A stretch of 27,006 nt of DNA from Minisyncoccota bacterium. GTDB taxonomy: Bacteria; Patescibacteriota; Minisyncoccia; Minisyncoccales; MHMH01. A program made the translations under genes and the position numbers. Below the pieces are notes generated by a model. It was not told the origin of the DNA, made no database searches, and worked only from the letters and a program-made list of their open reading frames with translations. Positions 8,125 to 15,742 of this stretch are shown here, piece by piece. The DNA is taken from positions 2,213-29,218 of the forward strand of contig JAQUTZ010000003.1 in the NCBI GenBank assembly GCA_028694095.1, given 5' to 3'. Position 1 is the stretch's first letter, and every line of letters starts with the position of its first letter.

Positions 8125-9537
8125 TTAATTGATGCCTTCTTCGATAATCGCCTCTTCGGCTATCTTTTCTTTAATCTTGACCTCTTCAGTGATTTTTTTA
8201 TTCTTCCAAGTCCCCCTAAGGAACCAAATTATAGTAACAACAGTAGCGATGATATCGGCAACCGGAAAGGCTATCCATATTCCCGTTTCCGCCAAAGAAG
8301 TTCGCTGGGAAAGGAAATAAGCTAAAGGCAGAAGCAAAACCCATAATGAGACCAGGGTCAGCACCATGGAGGTGATGGTATTTCCCGCTCCCCGGAAAAC
8401 TCCGCTGATAACCTGATGGACGGCGATAAATCCGAAAGCAAAAGACATCAGCCTTAAAAATTGAACGCTCTGTCCTATCGCCTCCGGCTCTCCCGGAACG
8501 AAAAATCCCGCTAAATGTTCTGCAAAGAAAAACATCAAAACTCCCGCCAAGCTAAGCACGGCAAATCCCACAGCAGCGCTGATTTTCGCTATTTTTTCGG
8601 CCCTGTATATTTTCCCTGCTCCCATATTCTGGCCCACAAGGGCCGAGGTGGCCATGGATAATCCGATAGCCGGAATAATTACCACCGCCATCATCCTGGT
8701 GCCGATTCCATAGGCTGCCGTTACAACAGTACCGAAAGCGACTACCAGGAACATCATAATTATCATCAGTATTGATCTGGATGATTGTTCTATGGAGGCG
8801 GGCAACCCCAGATTGAACATTTTCTTAATCAGAGGAAAATCCGGCTTTAATTCGCTCCAGCGGATTCGTATTTCTCCTTTCTTTCTAAAGAGCAGATAAA
8901 TTCCAATGGCAGCCGAAAGGCCCTGGGTAAGAATACTCGACAAAGCGGCGCCCGAAACTCCCATCGCAGGAAAAGATCCCCAGCCGAAAATGAACAAAGG
9001 GTCGAAAATTAAGTTCAAGAGAACCGTTCCCAGAACAATGAACATGGGAACGTTAACTTTGCCTACTCCCCTCATGAGCGACTGAAACATTATGTAGATG
9101 AAAAGAAAGGTAATGCCGATGAGAGAAATCTTGAGATAAGAAACTGCGTCCTCATAAACGTCCGGCTCAGCGCCCATTAAATTAATCAAATGAGGCGCAA
9201 AGAAATAGCCGATTGCAGAAAGAAATACGGCCACTACTAATATAAACAGAAGGGTTTGAGTGGCGATATGATTAACCGCCCCTTGGTCGCTCTTGCCCTT
9301 ATATTGGGCCACCAGAATCGAGCCGGCCATAGCCATTCCCCCTCCCCAGGCTATAAAGAAAAATATAATGGGGAAGCTTATCGAAACCGCGGCGATGGCT
9401 GAAGCCCCCAATCTGCCAACCCAAAAAGTATCCGTCAGCTGATAGGCGGTATGCAGAAGATTAGTGGCTATTATGGGAACCGATAAAGACAGTAAAGACT
9501 TTAAAACAGACCCCTCTGTAAGACTATTGTTATTCAT
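8125..9537 (-). CDS. MATE-family multidrug/solute exporter
   Basis: This 470-residue protein fits the MATE family (NorM/DinF type), which has twelve membrane helices in two pseudo-symmetric halves. Typical features are LSLSVPIIATNLLHTAYQLTD near the start, the VGRLGASAIAAVSIS stretch, and an equivalent block in the second half (GLPASIEQS... followed by GIGTRMMAVVIIPAIGLSMA.. and LVGQNMGAGK). Such proteins export drugs or metabolites using Na+ or H+ gradients; the substrate cannot be read from sequence. The C-terminus is a charged, Glu/Lys/Ile-rich tail. It lies 49 bases after tRNA-Ala with a hairpin between, no clear Shine-Dalgarno, and its own terminator. Read-through from the rpsP/tRNA unit is possible. 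Confidence 0.92.
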   Translation of the reverse strand: MNNNSLTEGSVLKSLLSLSVPIIATNLLHTAYQLTDTFWVGRLGASAIAAVSISFPIIFFFIAWGGGMAMAGSILVAQYKGKSDQGAVNHIATQTLLFILVVAVFLSAIGYFFAPHLINLMGAEPDVYEDAVSYLKISLIGITFLFIYIMFQSLMRGVGKVNVPMFIVLGTVLLNLIFDPLFIFGWGSFPAMGVSGAALSSILTQGLSAAIGIYLLFRKKGEIRIRWSELKPDFPLIKKMFNLGLPASIEQSSRSILMIIMMFLVVAFGTVVTAAYGIGTRMMAVVIIPAIGLSMATSALVGQNMGAGKIYRAEKIAKISAAVGFAVLSLAGVLMFFFAEHLAGFFVPGEPEAIGQSVQFLRLMSFAFGFIAVHQVISGVFRGAGNTITSMVLTLVSLWVLLLPLAYFLSQRTSLAETGIWIAFPVADIIATVVTIIWFLRGTWKNKKITEEVKIKEKIAEEAIIEEGIN

Positions 9538-9552
9538 ATTTGGACAAGCTAA

Positions 9553-9573
9553 GACCGCGTTGTTGACGCGGCC
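9553..9573. other. GC-rich hairpin between tRNA-Ala and the MATE gene
   Basis: GACCGCG (9553-9559) and CGCGGCC (9567-9573) form a 7-base-pair stem with one G-U pair. The T-run lies on the plus-strand side (TGATTTTTG), where no gene needs terminating. On the minus strand no T-tract follows. It may be a processing or attenuation structure between the tRNA and MATE. Confidence 0.4.
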
Positions 9574-9586
9574 TGATTTTTGAGTG

Positions 9587-9660
9587 TGGACCCGGCCGGC
9601 CTCGAACCGGCAACCTCCTCATTGCAAATGAGGTGCTCCAGCCAATTGAGCTACGGGCCC
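9587..9660 (-). tRNA. tRNA-Ala (anticodon UGC)
   Basis: A 74-base cloverleaf is clear. The acceptor GGGCCCG pairs with CGGGTCC, which includes the G3-U70 pair that identifies alanine tRNAs. The D arm is GCTC/GAGC and the anticodon stem CCTCA/TGAGG. The loop TTTGCAA gives anticodon TGC, and the T arm is GCCGG-TTCGAGG-CCGGC. The discriminator is A and CCA is not encoded. It sits 6 bases after the rpsP stop, so it is probably cut from the same transcript. Confidence 0.95.
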
Positions 9661-9666
9661 CTCCTG

Positions 9667-10230
9667 CTACTTCTGCTCTTCTTTAGGAGCTTCTTCTGGT
9701 TTCTGTTCTGCGGGAGCCTCTTCTTTCTTTTCTTCCGCCGCTTCCGGCTTTTCTTCGGGCTTTACTTCCGGAGCTGCTTCTTTTGGAGCCGATTCGGCTG
9801 GCTGTTCCGGAGCTGCTTCCGGCTGCTCCTGGACAGGCTGTTCGGATTTTTGCTCCTGAACTTCTTCTTTCTTTTCCTCCGGGGCGGGCTCCTGAGCGGG
9901 AGCTGCTTCCGGCTTTGCTTCTTCAGCCGGCTTTTCCGCAGGCTCGGCTGGGGCTTCTTTTTTGGATTTCTTATGGACGTCCTTCTTGGCACCCTCAACT
10001 ACTCCTTCCGAAACCAGCATATTAAAAACAGTATCGGAGGGTTTTACTCCCTGGGAAATCCAGTACTGAATTCTTTCCTTTCTTAACACCCTCTCTTTGG
10101 TCTTGGGATTATAGAATCCGACTTCTTCCACAAAACGGCCACCTCTGGGTGGATTTTCTTTATCGGTTACTACTATCTTGTAAGTCGGCTGATTCTTTTT
10201 TCCCGTCCTTAATAAGCGAATTACTAACAT
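9667..10230 (-). CDS. rpsP: 30S ribosomal protein S16 with a long acidic tail
   Basis: Residues 1-85 are a normal S16: MLVIRLLRTGKKNQPTYKIVV at the start, then RGGRFVEEVGFYNP and a GVKPSDTVFNML segment. S16 binds 16S rRNA during 30S assembly. The protein then continues for about 100 residues of Ala/Pro/Glu/Lys low-complexity sequence, making 187 residues against the usual 75-90. The tail stays in frame with no stop and is presumably disordered. It is the last protein gene in the rpmF-nusB-rnc-rpsP run and is followed at once by tRNA-Ala. Confidence 0.95.
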   Translation of the reverse strand: MLVIRLLRTGKKNQPTYKIVVTDKENPPRGGRFVEEVGFYNPKTKERVLRKERIQYWISQGVKPSDTVFNMLVSEGVVEGAKKDVHKKSKKEAPAEPAEKPAEEAKPEAAPAQEPAPEEKKEEVQEQKSEQPVQEQPEAAPEQPAESAPKEAAPEVKPEEKPEAAEEKKEEAPAEQKPEEAPKEEQK

Positions 10231-10265
10231 ATATACTATTTTACTTAAATTTAAGCTTTAGTCAA

Positions 10266-10955
10266 CTACCAGCCCTTTAGCTCAAGGGCTTTGCTGGCTG
10301 CTTCTTCTTCGCCTTCCTGTTTGGAAGAACCCTCCCCCTCAGCTACCAGCTCATTCCTTAGGAATACTCCGATGATGAAATGCTTGGCATGATCGGGCCC
10401 CCACTCCTTCACAACTTTATAAGTAGGAGTAATCCCCACTTTCTCCTGGGCCTTTTCCTGAAAAAGCGACTTAGCGTCCCTGAATAGCCGCTCCTCGAAA
10501 ACCCTGGGGAGCTCGGCGATAACGCTTCCTTCTATGAATTTCCGGCAGGTCTCAAAACCTCTGTCCAAATACAAGCTGCCAATAAAAGCTTCTATGGTGT
10601 TGGCAAGGATAAACTGCCTGGCCTTGCCGGTTTCCTTGGACTCTCCCTTGGACAAAAGAAGGAAGTCGTTAAATTCCAGCTTTTGGGCTATCTCGGAAAG
10701 CATTTTAGCGTTAACCAGGGCGGCCCTCCAAGAAGTAAGTTCCCCTTCCGGGTTTTCGGGATATTTTTTGAAAAGATACTCTGTTACCACTAACTCCAAA
10801 ACGGCGTCGCCCAGAAACTCCAGCCTCTCGTTGTGAGAAAAACTAAGGTCGGGATTTTCGTTTAAATAAGATCTGTGGACAAAAGCCTGAGTCAGCAAAT
10901 CTTTATTCTTAAACTTTATTTTCAGTTTTTTCTCAAGCTTGGAAAAATCTTTCAT
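10266..10955 (-). CDS. rnc: Ribonuclease III
   Basis: The enzyme cleaves double-stranded RNA in rRNA and mRNA processing. The 229-residue protein has the signature HNERLEFLGDAVLEL (41-55), with catalytic acidic residues Glu43 and Asp50. It also has a second helix ANTIEAFIGSLYLDRG carrying the key Glu; the Asp found in E. coli RNase III is Asn here, as in various other bacteria. A C-terminal double-stranded-RNA-binding domain follows (about 155-229, with GEGSSKQEGEEEAASKAL). Its ATG overlaps the nusB stop by one base, so the two are translationally coupled. Confidence 0.95.
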   Translation of the reverse strand: MKDFSKLEKKLKIKFKNKDLLTQAFVHRSYLNENPDLSFSHNERLEFLGDAVLELVVTEYLFKKYPENPEGELTSWRAALVNAKMLSEIAQKLEFNDFLLLSKGESKETGKARQFILANTIEAFIGSLYLDRGFETCRKFIEGSVIAELPRVFEERLFRDAKSLFQEKAQEKVGITPTYKVVKEWGPDHAKHFIIGVFLRNELVAEGEGSSKQEGEEEAASKALELKGW

Positions 10956-11383
10956 TATTCCTCCTGATTAATTTCTTTGTAAACCGTACCCAAGACTCCG
11001 TTGATGAACTTTCCCGAGCTTTCCCCGCCGAAGTTCTTGGCAAGCTCTATGGCCTCGTTAATGGCAACCTTCGGGGGCACCTCCTCCTTATTGCCGAAAA
11101 GAAGCTCGTAAAGTCCTATCCTTAGAACATTCCGGTCAACAATGGTAATTTGCTCGATGGGCCACTCCGGAGCCGCCTTCTCAATGATTTTATCGATTTG
11201 GGAAATATGCCCCATTATCCCCTTCGTTAAATTCCAGATGAAGTCGGCGTTTTCAAGTCCGGGTCCGTATTCTTCAATGTTTTTTTCTATTATCCCGTCC
11301 AGCGCCTCCGTCTTTTTACCAGAAAAGTCCCACTCGTAGAGGGACTGAAGGACTATGGAGCGAGAAAGGTGACGAGAAGCCAT
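10955..11383 (-). CDS. nusB: Transcription antitermination factor NusB
   Basis: The protein has 142 residues, the normal NusB length, and is all helical. It shows the family pattern: SRSIVLQSLYEWDFSG at the N-terminus, a central WPIEQI..VDRNVLRIGLYEL block, and VAINEAIELAKNFGGESSGKFINGVLG at the end. NusB binds boxA RNA with S10 (NusE) during rRNA transcription. It lies 8 bases after rpmF and overlaps rnc by one base. Confidence 0.95.
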   Translation of the reverse strand: MASRHLSRSIVLQSLYEWDFSGKKTEALDGIIEKNIEEYGPGLENADFIWNLTKGIMGHISQIDKIIEKAAPEWPIEQITIVDRNVLRIGLYELLFGNKEEVPPKVAINEAIELAKNFGGESSGKFINGVLGTVYKEINQEE

Positions 11384-11391
11384 TGCTAAGG

Positions 11392-11685
11392 TTATTTTTT
11401 AGATAAAGCCTCCCAGGACGCATTCTCCTGAGGAGCTTCTTTCTCTTCTTTTCCTTCCTGAGATTTCATCTCTTTCTCTTTTTGCTTCCTCTCCCTTTTG
11501 GTCATCTTCTTCATTACGTCTATTACTTCGGCTCCTTTATAGTAGCCGCAGTTCTGGCAAACGGTATGGGGAAGAACGGGCTTTTTGCACTTGGGACAAA
11601 CAGACAAAGACGGCTCTTCCAGATAGAGGTGCATTCTCCGTTTGTTCCTTCTCGATTTTGTGTGTTTTTGTTTTGGAACTGCCAT
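11392..11685 (-). CDS. rpmF: 50S ribosomal protein L32 with a C-terminal extension
   Basis: The open frame extends to 11724, but L32 proteins begin MAVPKQKHTKSRRNKRR, which places the start at the ATG at 11685 and gives 97 residues. The zinc-ribbon pairs CPKC and CQNC are both present. After the usual end near residue 60, a charged Lys/Glu-rich tail of about 35-40 residues is added. No strong Shine-Dalgarno is visible. It heads the rpmF-nusB-rnc-rpsP run. Confidence 0.93.
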   Translation of the reverse strand: MAVPKQKHTKSRRNKRRMHLYLEEPSLSVCPKCKKPVLPHTVCQNCGYYKGAEVIDVMKKMTKRERKQKEKEMKSQEGKEEKEAPQENASWEALSKK

Positions 11686-11747
11686 ACTGACTACTAATCT
11701 AACAGAAAAGCAAAAAAAATGCAAACCCCGGCCGGCCCCGATTAATT

Positions 11748-12947
11748 TCAGCCCTCCGGGTTTGAAAGGAGAACGAATCCTTTAAAAAAGTCGAATAAAT
11801 TAACCAGGGCTTTTTTTAAAAATACAGCGGGAGAAACCTCTTCGTATTCCGGCAATGGAAATTCAACGTTAATCATTTCGCTTCCGGTACAGGACTTATT
11901 AGAGCCCAAAAGGGAGTTGTCTGTAACCTTTAAGCGGATTTCTATGGGCTCAACGGTAGCATAACTGGTGGTGGTGTTTCCTTTATTGAAAGAATCTGTA
12001 ATAAAGCCGTCGTCGGAATTGTAGCTGAAGTCCCATTCGTAAGTAACATTCGGATCGGCTTCGCATAAATGCTCTCCCCCGTCGTAACACAGGGTCTCAG
12101 CGACGCCGGATTGGTTTTGTATGAACTCCACCACCTCATCAACAACCGGATTTATAGGATTGGGAGAAAAATCCACCCACGGGAAAGAATGGTCTGAAGT
12201 CCTGAACGGATTCTGGTCTGACCATTCAGACCAGCTCCCCCTATTGTCTTGAACCCTGACTATCCACCAATAATTGGTGCTCCAATTCATCCAAGCCGAC
12301 CATTCAGAAGGCACGGGCGCAAAAGAAGTGCTAGCTCCTCCGGAACCCGTAAACTCTCCCGGGCCGGGCTCAGAGGGAAAACCATCCTCATAGGGACTGT
12401 CGTTTATTCTTATCTCGTAAGCCTGCTGCGGATCGCCGTCATCATCAGAATATGTCCACTCAAAAGTCGGAACAGTAGCTCCCTTGATGCCGCAATAATT
12501 CCAGTTTTCTTCGGAGGTAGTTGACGGCTGGTTAGGAGGCTGATTGCATTCCGGAGTATTGAAAGAATAATATTCGGAATATAAAGATCCGGACATATAA
12601 ACTACGCTGCATTGGTAATCGGACCTTACTCTCCAAGTGTAGGCCGTGTCGGCTTCAAGGGGGTCCCAAGTGTAATTCGTAAGGCCGCCCACCCCGACAG
12701 TGCCCTCGCCGACTATTTCCACTGCATAATTTACAGACTGAAGAGCGCATCCGCCGATAACTTCGTTTATATCCTCCTGGGCAAGAGCGCCCCAACCGAA
12801 ATTAACTGCCGCATCGCTCCCAGATCCCGTGCAGTAAGGATCCCAAGTCACACAGCCATCTGCTGAAATTTCAGCGGAGGCGATGTCTGCCCCAAATAGA
12901 GACAGGCAGAAAATCAACGAAAATAAAAATAAAAAAGTTTTTCTCAT
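11748..12947 (-). CDS. Secreted protein with fibronectin/PKD-like beta domains
   Basis: The 399-residue protein starts with a clear signal peptide (MRKTFLFLFSLIFCLSLFGA, cleavage probably near residue 25). Two fibronectin-III-like repeats follow (YTWRVRSDY and NYWWIVRVQDNRGSWSEWS are typical strand patterns). A PKD-like stretch comes next (YEWDF...IRLKVTDNS, about 265-355). The C-terminus is a hydrophobic helix (ALVNLFDFFKGFVLL) that may hold it in the membrane. It has many Cys and Trp residues. The likely role is a cell-surface binding or adhesion protein; no catalytic motif is visible. It overlaps the upstream gene by 4 bases (ATGA), so the two are made together. Confidence 0.75.
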   Translation of the reverse strand: MRKTFLFLFSLIFCLSLFGADIASAEISADGCVTWDPYCTGSGSDAAVNFGWGALAQEDINEVIGGCALQSVNYAVEIVGEGTVGVGGLTNYTWDPLEADTAYTWRVRSDYQCSVVYMSGSLYSEYYSFNTPECNQPPNQPSTTSEENWNYCGIKGATVPTFEWTYSDDDGDPQQAYEIRINDSPYEDGFPSEPGPGEFTGSGGASTSFAPVPSEWSAWMNWSTNYWWIVRVQDNRGSWSEWSDQNPFRTSDHSFPWVDFSPNPINPVVDEVVEFIQNQSGVAETLCYDGGEHLCEADPNVTYEWDFSYNSDDGFITDSFNKGNTTTSYATVEPIEIRLKVTDNSLLGSNKSCTGSEMINVEFPLPEYEEVSPAVFLKKALVNLFDFFKGFVLLSNPEG

Positions 12948-13411
12948 TCAACTCTTATTTTTGTAATCCTTGTGGCCGTAAAGGTGGTACGAGTCATTAT
13001 TTCCTCCCTGACAGACTCTTCCGTGGCCACCACGATGAAGTCCCCTTCCTGAATCTCGCTGGGCTGCATTTGGCGGTCGGATTCCGGAGTAACCTCGTGG
13101 AATATAAATTCCGTGTCTTCATCAACTCTTATGACTTTCTCTAAATTGCCGGCATCGGAAATTATCTTGTAAGCTTCTGCGCTGATTGTTATGGTGCCAG
13201 AACCCTCCAAATCCGAACTTACTACCGTACCTTCGATAAGATTGTTGGGATAATCGGTTAACTCCCAAAAATTAGAAGGCGTCTCCTCTTCCTCTTCACT
13301 CACCCCTTCGGGCTCCTGAGAAAGTTCGCTTCGGGCATTGAAGTAAAGAACAGAAACAACCGCTAGGGCGATGACCAGAAGGAAGATTAAAATTATTGAA
13401 AATTTTTGCAT
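12944..13411 (-). CDS. Membrane-anchored beta-rich protein, function unknown
   Basis: The 155-residue protein has one N-terminal membrane helix (about 4-25), then a very acidic linker with EEEEE-like sequence. A domain of about 95 residues follows with alternating strands (IEGTVVSSDL..GTITIS, KVIRVDEDTEFIF, GDFIVVATEE). This resembles small OB-like or DUF5666-like extracytoplasmic domains, but I cannot assign a family with certainty. It is co-translated with the secreted FN3/PKD protein through a 4-base overlap. TATAAT-like sequence lies within the end of the upstream A24 gene, so it may have its own promoter. Confidence 0.65.
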   Translation of the reverse strand: MQKFSIILIFLLVIALAVVSVLYFNARSELSQEPEGVSEEEEETPSNFWELTDYPNNLIEGTVVSSDLEGSGTITISAEAYKIISDAGNLEKVIRVDEDTEFIFHEVTPESDRQMQPSEIQEGDFIVVATEESVREEIMTRTTFTATRITKIRVE

Positions 13412-13450
13412 AATTATTTTAATTTTATATTTACTCGACCTCTTTAAATA

Positions 13451-14584
13451 TTATATCATACTGGCCGCAAGAGTGAACAACTTTACAACCACCCCCACAA
13501 CGGAATCGCGGAAAATAACGGTGAAACAAGCTCCGATAAAGACGAAAGGCGCCAGAGCAAAGGTTTTGTAAACCATTACTTCTTTATTCCCGTCTTTTCC
13601 GAGGGAGTCCTTTATGGCCTTTAGCTGTTCTTGAGACAGCCCGGTTCTTCCGACCGGACCTATTTTTTTCTCCAACTCTCCCTTAAGCTCTCCCCGGCCC
13701 AAAAACATTCCCTCCTTAAGGTCCCCCGCTCCCATGCTCCTTACCTCTTTTTTTTCGATATAGAAATTGAGAATCCTGTAAGTAAAGCCGATTAACACCA
13801 TGAACACCAGTGCCAGCTTTAAAATATTCAGCAAAAAGGCGACCTGGCCGGTGAAAAACAAATACGAGATAGAAGCCACGCCCGCCACCATTATTAACAT
13901 ACCGATAATCTTGTTTTTAGAGATAAGCTTAAATAAAATCCGATAAATAAAAAAGAGGAATAAAAACAGAAAAACCGGTGAAACGATTTGGTCAAAGTTC
14001 TCAAAAGATTCGCTTGCTTTTTGCCGGGCCAGTTGAATGATAACCATCATTAAAACAAAGGCGACGTAGATGCGCAAAAATCCCGGAAGCTTTTTTAGCA
14101 GCTCCCGAGGATTGATTTTGAAGGCGGAAAGACCAGAATTCCCTACCTTACCTGCTAACGTTTTAACCCCGAAAATCAATGCCTTAAAGGTTAAAAATAT
14201 CACCAAAGGGATAAAAACGTTTGCCAATAAGACAAGGGACGGAAAAACCGGAAAATAAGCGTTGGCATAAAAGCTATGGGGAATCAAAAAAGCGTAAAGC
14301 GCGAAAAGCTTGGCGTCGCCGGCTGCCAGCAAGCCGAAATTCCAAAGAAAATACCCGACTATCAGCGCCACGATGCCGTTAAGAGCCATCTCGCCCAAAT
14401 ATGCTATATTTCCTCCCTGGTCGAACAAAAGGGCGTATAAGAAAAGAAATATGTAAAGCAGGAAAGCCCAGGCAAATCCCGCAATCAGCCATTTGTTCTT
14501 AATCTTTCCGTATCTTATATCCGTATAGCTGCAGATAATGCCTATGATAGAAAGCGGGGCAAGAAAAAAGAGGTCGAGGGTCAT
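13451..14584 (-). CDS. A24-family prepilin-peptidase-like membrane aspartic protease
   Basis: The 377-residue protein is strongly hydrophobic, with roughly eight or more membrane helices. The first half matches the A24 peptidase core: Asp22 in YTDIRYGKIKN and Asp90 in LLAAGDAKLF correspond to the catalytic aspartate pair of prepilin and preflagellin peptidases. The second half is an extension with further helices and a GAGDLKEGM stretch (285-292). A24 enzymes cut short leaders from pilin-like proteins on the cytoplasmic side of the membrane. It starts 4 bases after the HxsC-like radical SAM gene and seems to be the last gene of that operon, so it may process the island's own substrate (inference). 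No pilin gene is visible here. Confidence 0.75.
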   Translation of the reverse strand: MTLDLFFLAPLSIIGIICSYTDIRYGKIKNKWLIAGFAWAFLLYIFLFLYALLFDQGGNIAYLGEMALNGIVALIVGYFLWNFGLLAAGDAKLFALYAFLIPHSFYANAYFPVFPSLVLLANVFIPLVIFLTFKALIFGVKTLAGKVGNSGLSAFKINPRELLKKLPGFLRIYVAFVLMMVIIQLARQKASESFENFDQIVSPVFLFLFLFFIYRILFKLISKNKIIGMLIMVAGVASISYLFFTGQVAFLLNILKLALVFMVLIGFTYRILNFYIEKKEVRSMGAGDLKEGMFLGRGELKGELEKKIGPVGRTGLSQEQLKAIKDSLGKDGNKEVMVYKTFALAPFVFIGACFTVIFRDSVVGVVVKLFTLAASMI

Positions 14585-14588
14585 AAGA

Positions 14589-15512
14589 TTATTTCTTTAT
14601 TCCAATAATGGGATTATGGAAGAAATCCCGTTTTTTAATTTCAAACTTTTCTTTTATCGGCTTGAATTCTTTCCCGCCTACCAATTTTAAATAATCCTTA
14701 TGTATCCCCAGGCAGTATTTTTTATAAAGGCAGCTGCGGCAGCTTTTCAGAAAAGTGACTTCGCTTCCCCTCAGCGTCCTCCAGGCGTAAGGCCAGATTT
14801 CCGGGGGCAAAACGCATAAAGGGAAATGATAGAGGCGCAATTCGGGCAGCCCCTCAGCCCATTTTTTAAACTGGGACAGCTGGGGCCTGAAATCGCTATA
14901 TCTTAAACCGACGGCCTTAAAGTTCTTTTCCGCAAAACCTTCCATTTCCATAAAAACCAAAATTACCCTATCAACGGAAGGAAATTCCTTTTTTATGAAA
15001 TTTAAGGTATCGCTTACGTATTTTTGATTGGGTTTTATTATAATCACCCTCAGCTCCAGCTCTTGAGAAGAATTGCGGTATTTTAAAATATTATGCACCC
15101 CTTCTACGGTCTGCTCGAAACTACCCTTTACCCTTGTAATGGCGTCGTGAAGCTTGGAGTTCGGGCCGTGAATAGCTATCTCTATCGACAGATTATTCAT
15201 GGCCAAGCATTGCTTGGCAAACAAGGGATAGCTGAACATTCGGCCGTTAGTAGCCATAACTATTTTATTGTCCGGAAACATGTTCCTGACTTCTTTAACT
15301 AAAGCCAAAAAATTAGGATGGATCGTAGGCTCCCCTCCCGTTAAATTTATATTTTCCCTGGCGGCCAGATACTTCGCCTTATGGCTTTCAAGGCGCGAAA
15401 TAACCGCTTCTTTTGAGTAAAGAAGAGAATCGTTTTTATCCCGGAAAGTCACCGGATTGGTGCACATTATGCAGTTATTGTTGCATCTGTTCCAAATGCA
15501 AATATCGGCCAT
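14589..15512 (-). CDS. hxsC: HxsC-like radical SAM protein (copy 1 of 4)
   Basis: The 307-residue protein has the radical SAM cluster motif CNNNCIMC (Cys10, 14, 17) very near the N-terminus and the SAM-binding LTGGEPT (58-64). The mid-region reads IHGPNSKLHDAITRVKGSF. The C-terminal half resembles HxsC of His-Xaa-Ser systems: FMEMEGFAEKN (188-197), PLCVLPPEIWPYAWRTL (231-247), and a Cys cluster CRSCLYKKYC (258-267). HxsC-type enzymes act with HxsB on His-Xaa-Ser repeat proteins; the chemistry is not known to me. Of the four radical SAM genes in this run it is the closest to HxsC. It lies 14 bases after the 69-residue gene and 4 bases before the A24 protease. Confidence 0.85.
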   Translation of the reverse strand: MADICIWNRCNNNCIMCTNPVTFRDKNDSLLYSKEAVISRLESHKAKYLAARENINLTGGEPTIHPNFLALVKEVRNMFPDNKIVMATNGRMFSYPLFAKQCLAMNNLSIEIAIHGPNSKLHDAITRVKGSFEQTVEGVHNILKYRNSSQELELRVIIIKPNQKYVSDTLNFIKKEFPSVDRVILVFMEMEGFAEKNFKAVGLRYSDFRPQLSQFKKWAEGLPELRLYHFPLCVLPPEIWPYAWRTLRGSEVTFLKSCRSCLYKKYCLGIHKDYLKLVGGKEFKPIKEKFEIKKRDFFHNPIIGIKK

Positions 15513-15526
15513 AAAATCAAAGTCTG

Positions 15527-15736
15527 TTAAAAGACGTCAAAATAAATCTTATCCAGATTATTTAATTCGGCAATTTCGGCTTCAGCCACCTTGTATTTCT
15601 TTGCTTCTTCCAATAAATTATTTTGAGCTAAAGCCCTGGCTTCTTCCATGGAAGCTGCCTCTACAAAACCCAGAACTTCAAAGTGCTCCAGGCTTTTATA
15701 AATAATAATGTATTCCTTTTTTTTAATTTCCTCCAT
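15527..15736 (-). CDS. 69-residue acidic protein embedded in the radical SAM run
   Basis: I do not recognise a family. The sequence has an N-terminal beta-like stretch (EYIIIYKSLEHFEVLGF), a helix (SMEEARALAQNNLLEEAKKY), an acidic second helix (EAEIAELNNLDK), and ends in KIYFDVF. It has no Cys, no signal peptide and no repeat. It lies 14 bases upstream of the HxsC-like gene and 6 bases after radical SAM copy 2, so it is surely co-transcribed. It could be a small binding partner or carrier for these enzymes, as small accessory proteins often are, or a precursor peptide with an aromatic C-terminus. The gene looks real because the spacing is operon-like. Confidence 0.65.
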   Translation of the reverse strand: MEEIKKKEYIIIYKSLEHFEVLGFVEAASMEEARALAQNNLLEEAKKYKVAEAEIAELNNLDKIYFDVF

Positions 15737-15742
15737 ATTTTT

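Noticed and set aside
9580..10086. Plus-strand frame of 168 codons rich in Phe, Leu and Arg
   Set aside because: It is the complement of the Glu/Lys/Ala-rich S16 tail and runs across tRNA-Ala; a shadow of the low-complexity sequence.
11686..11724. 13-codon upstream extension of the L32 gene
   Set aside because: L32 proteins begin MAVPKxKxSxxR-like; the ATG at 11685 fits and the upstream residues do not.
11726..11739. GC-rich palindrome around CCGGCCGG, followed by T-rich sequence on the minus strand
   Set aside because: The inverted repeat leaves no room for a loop and the stem is ambiguous, so a terminator between the FN3/PKD gene and rpmF cannot be supported.
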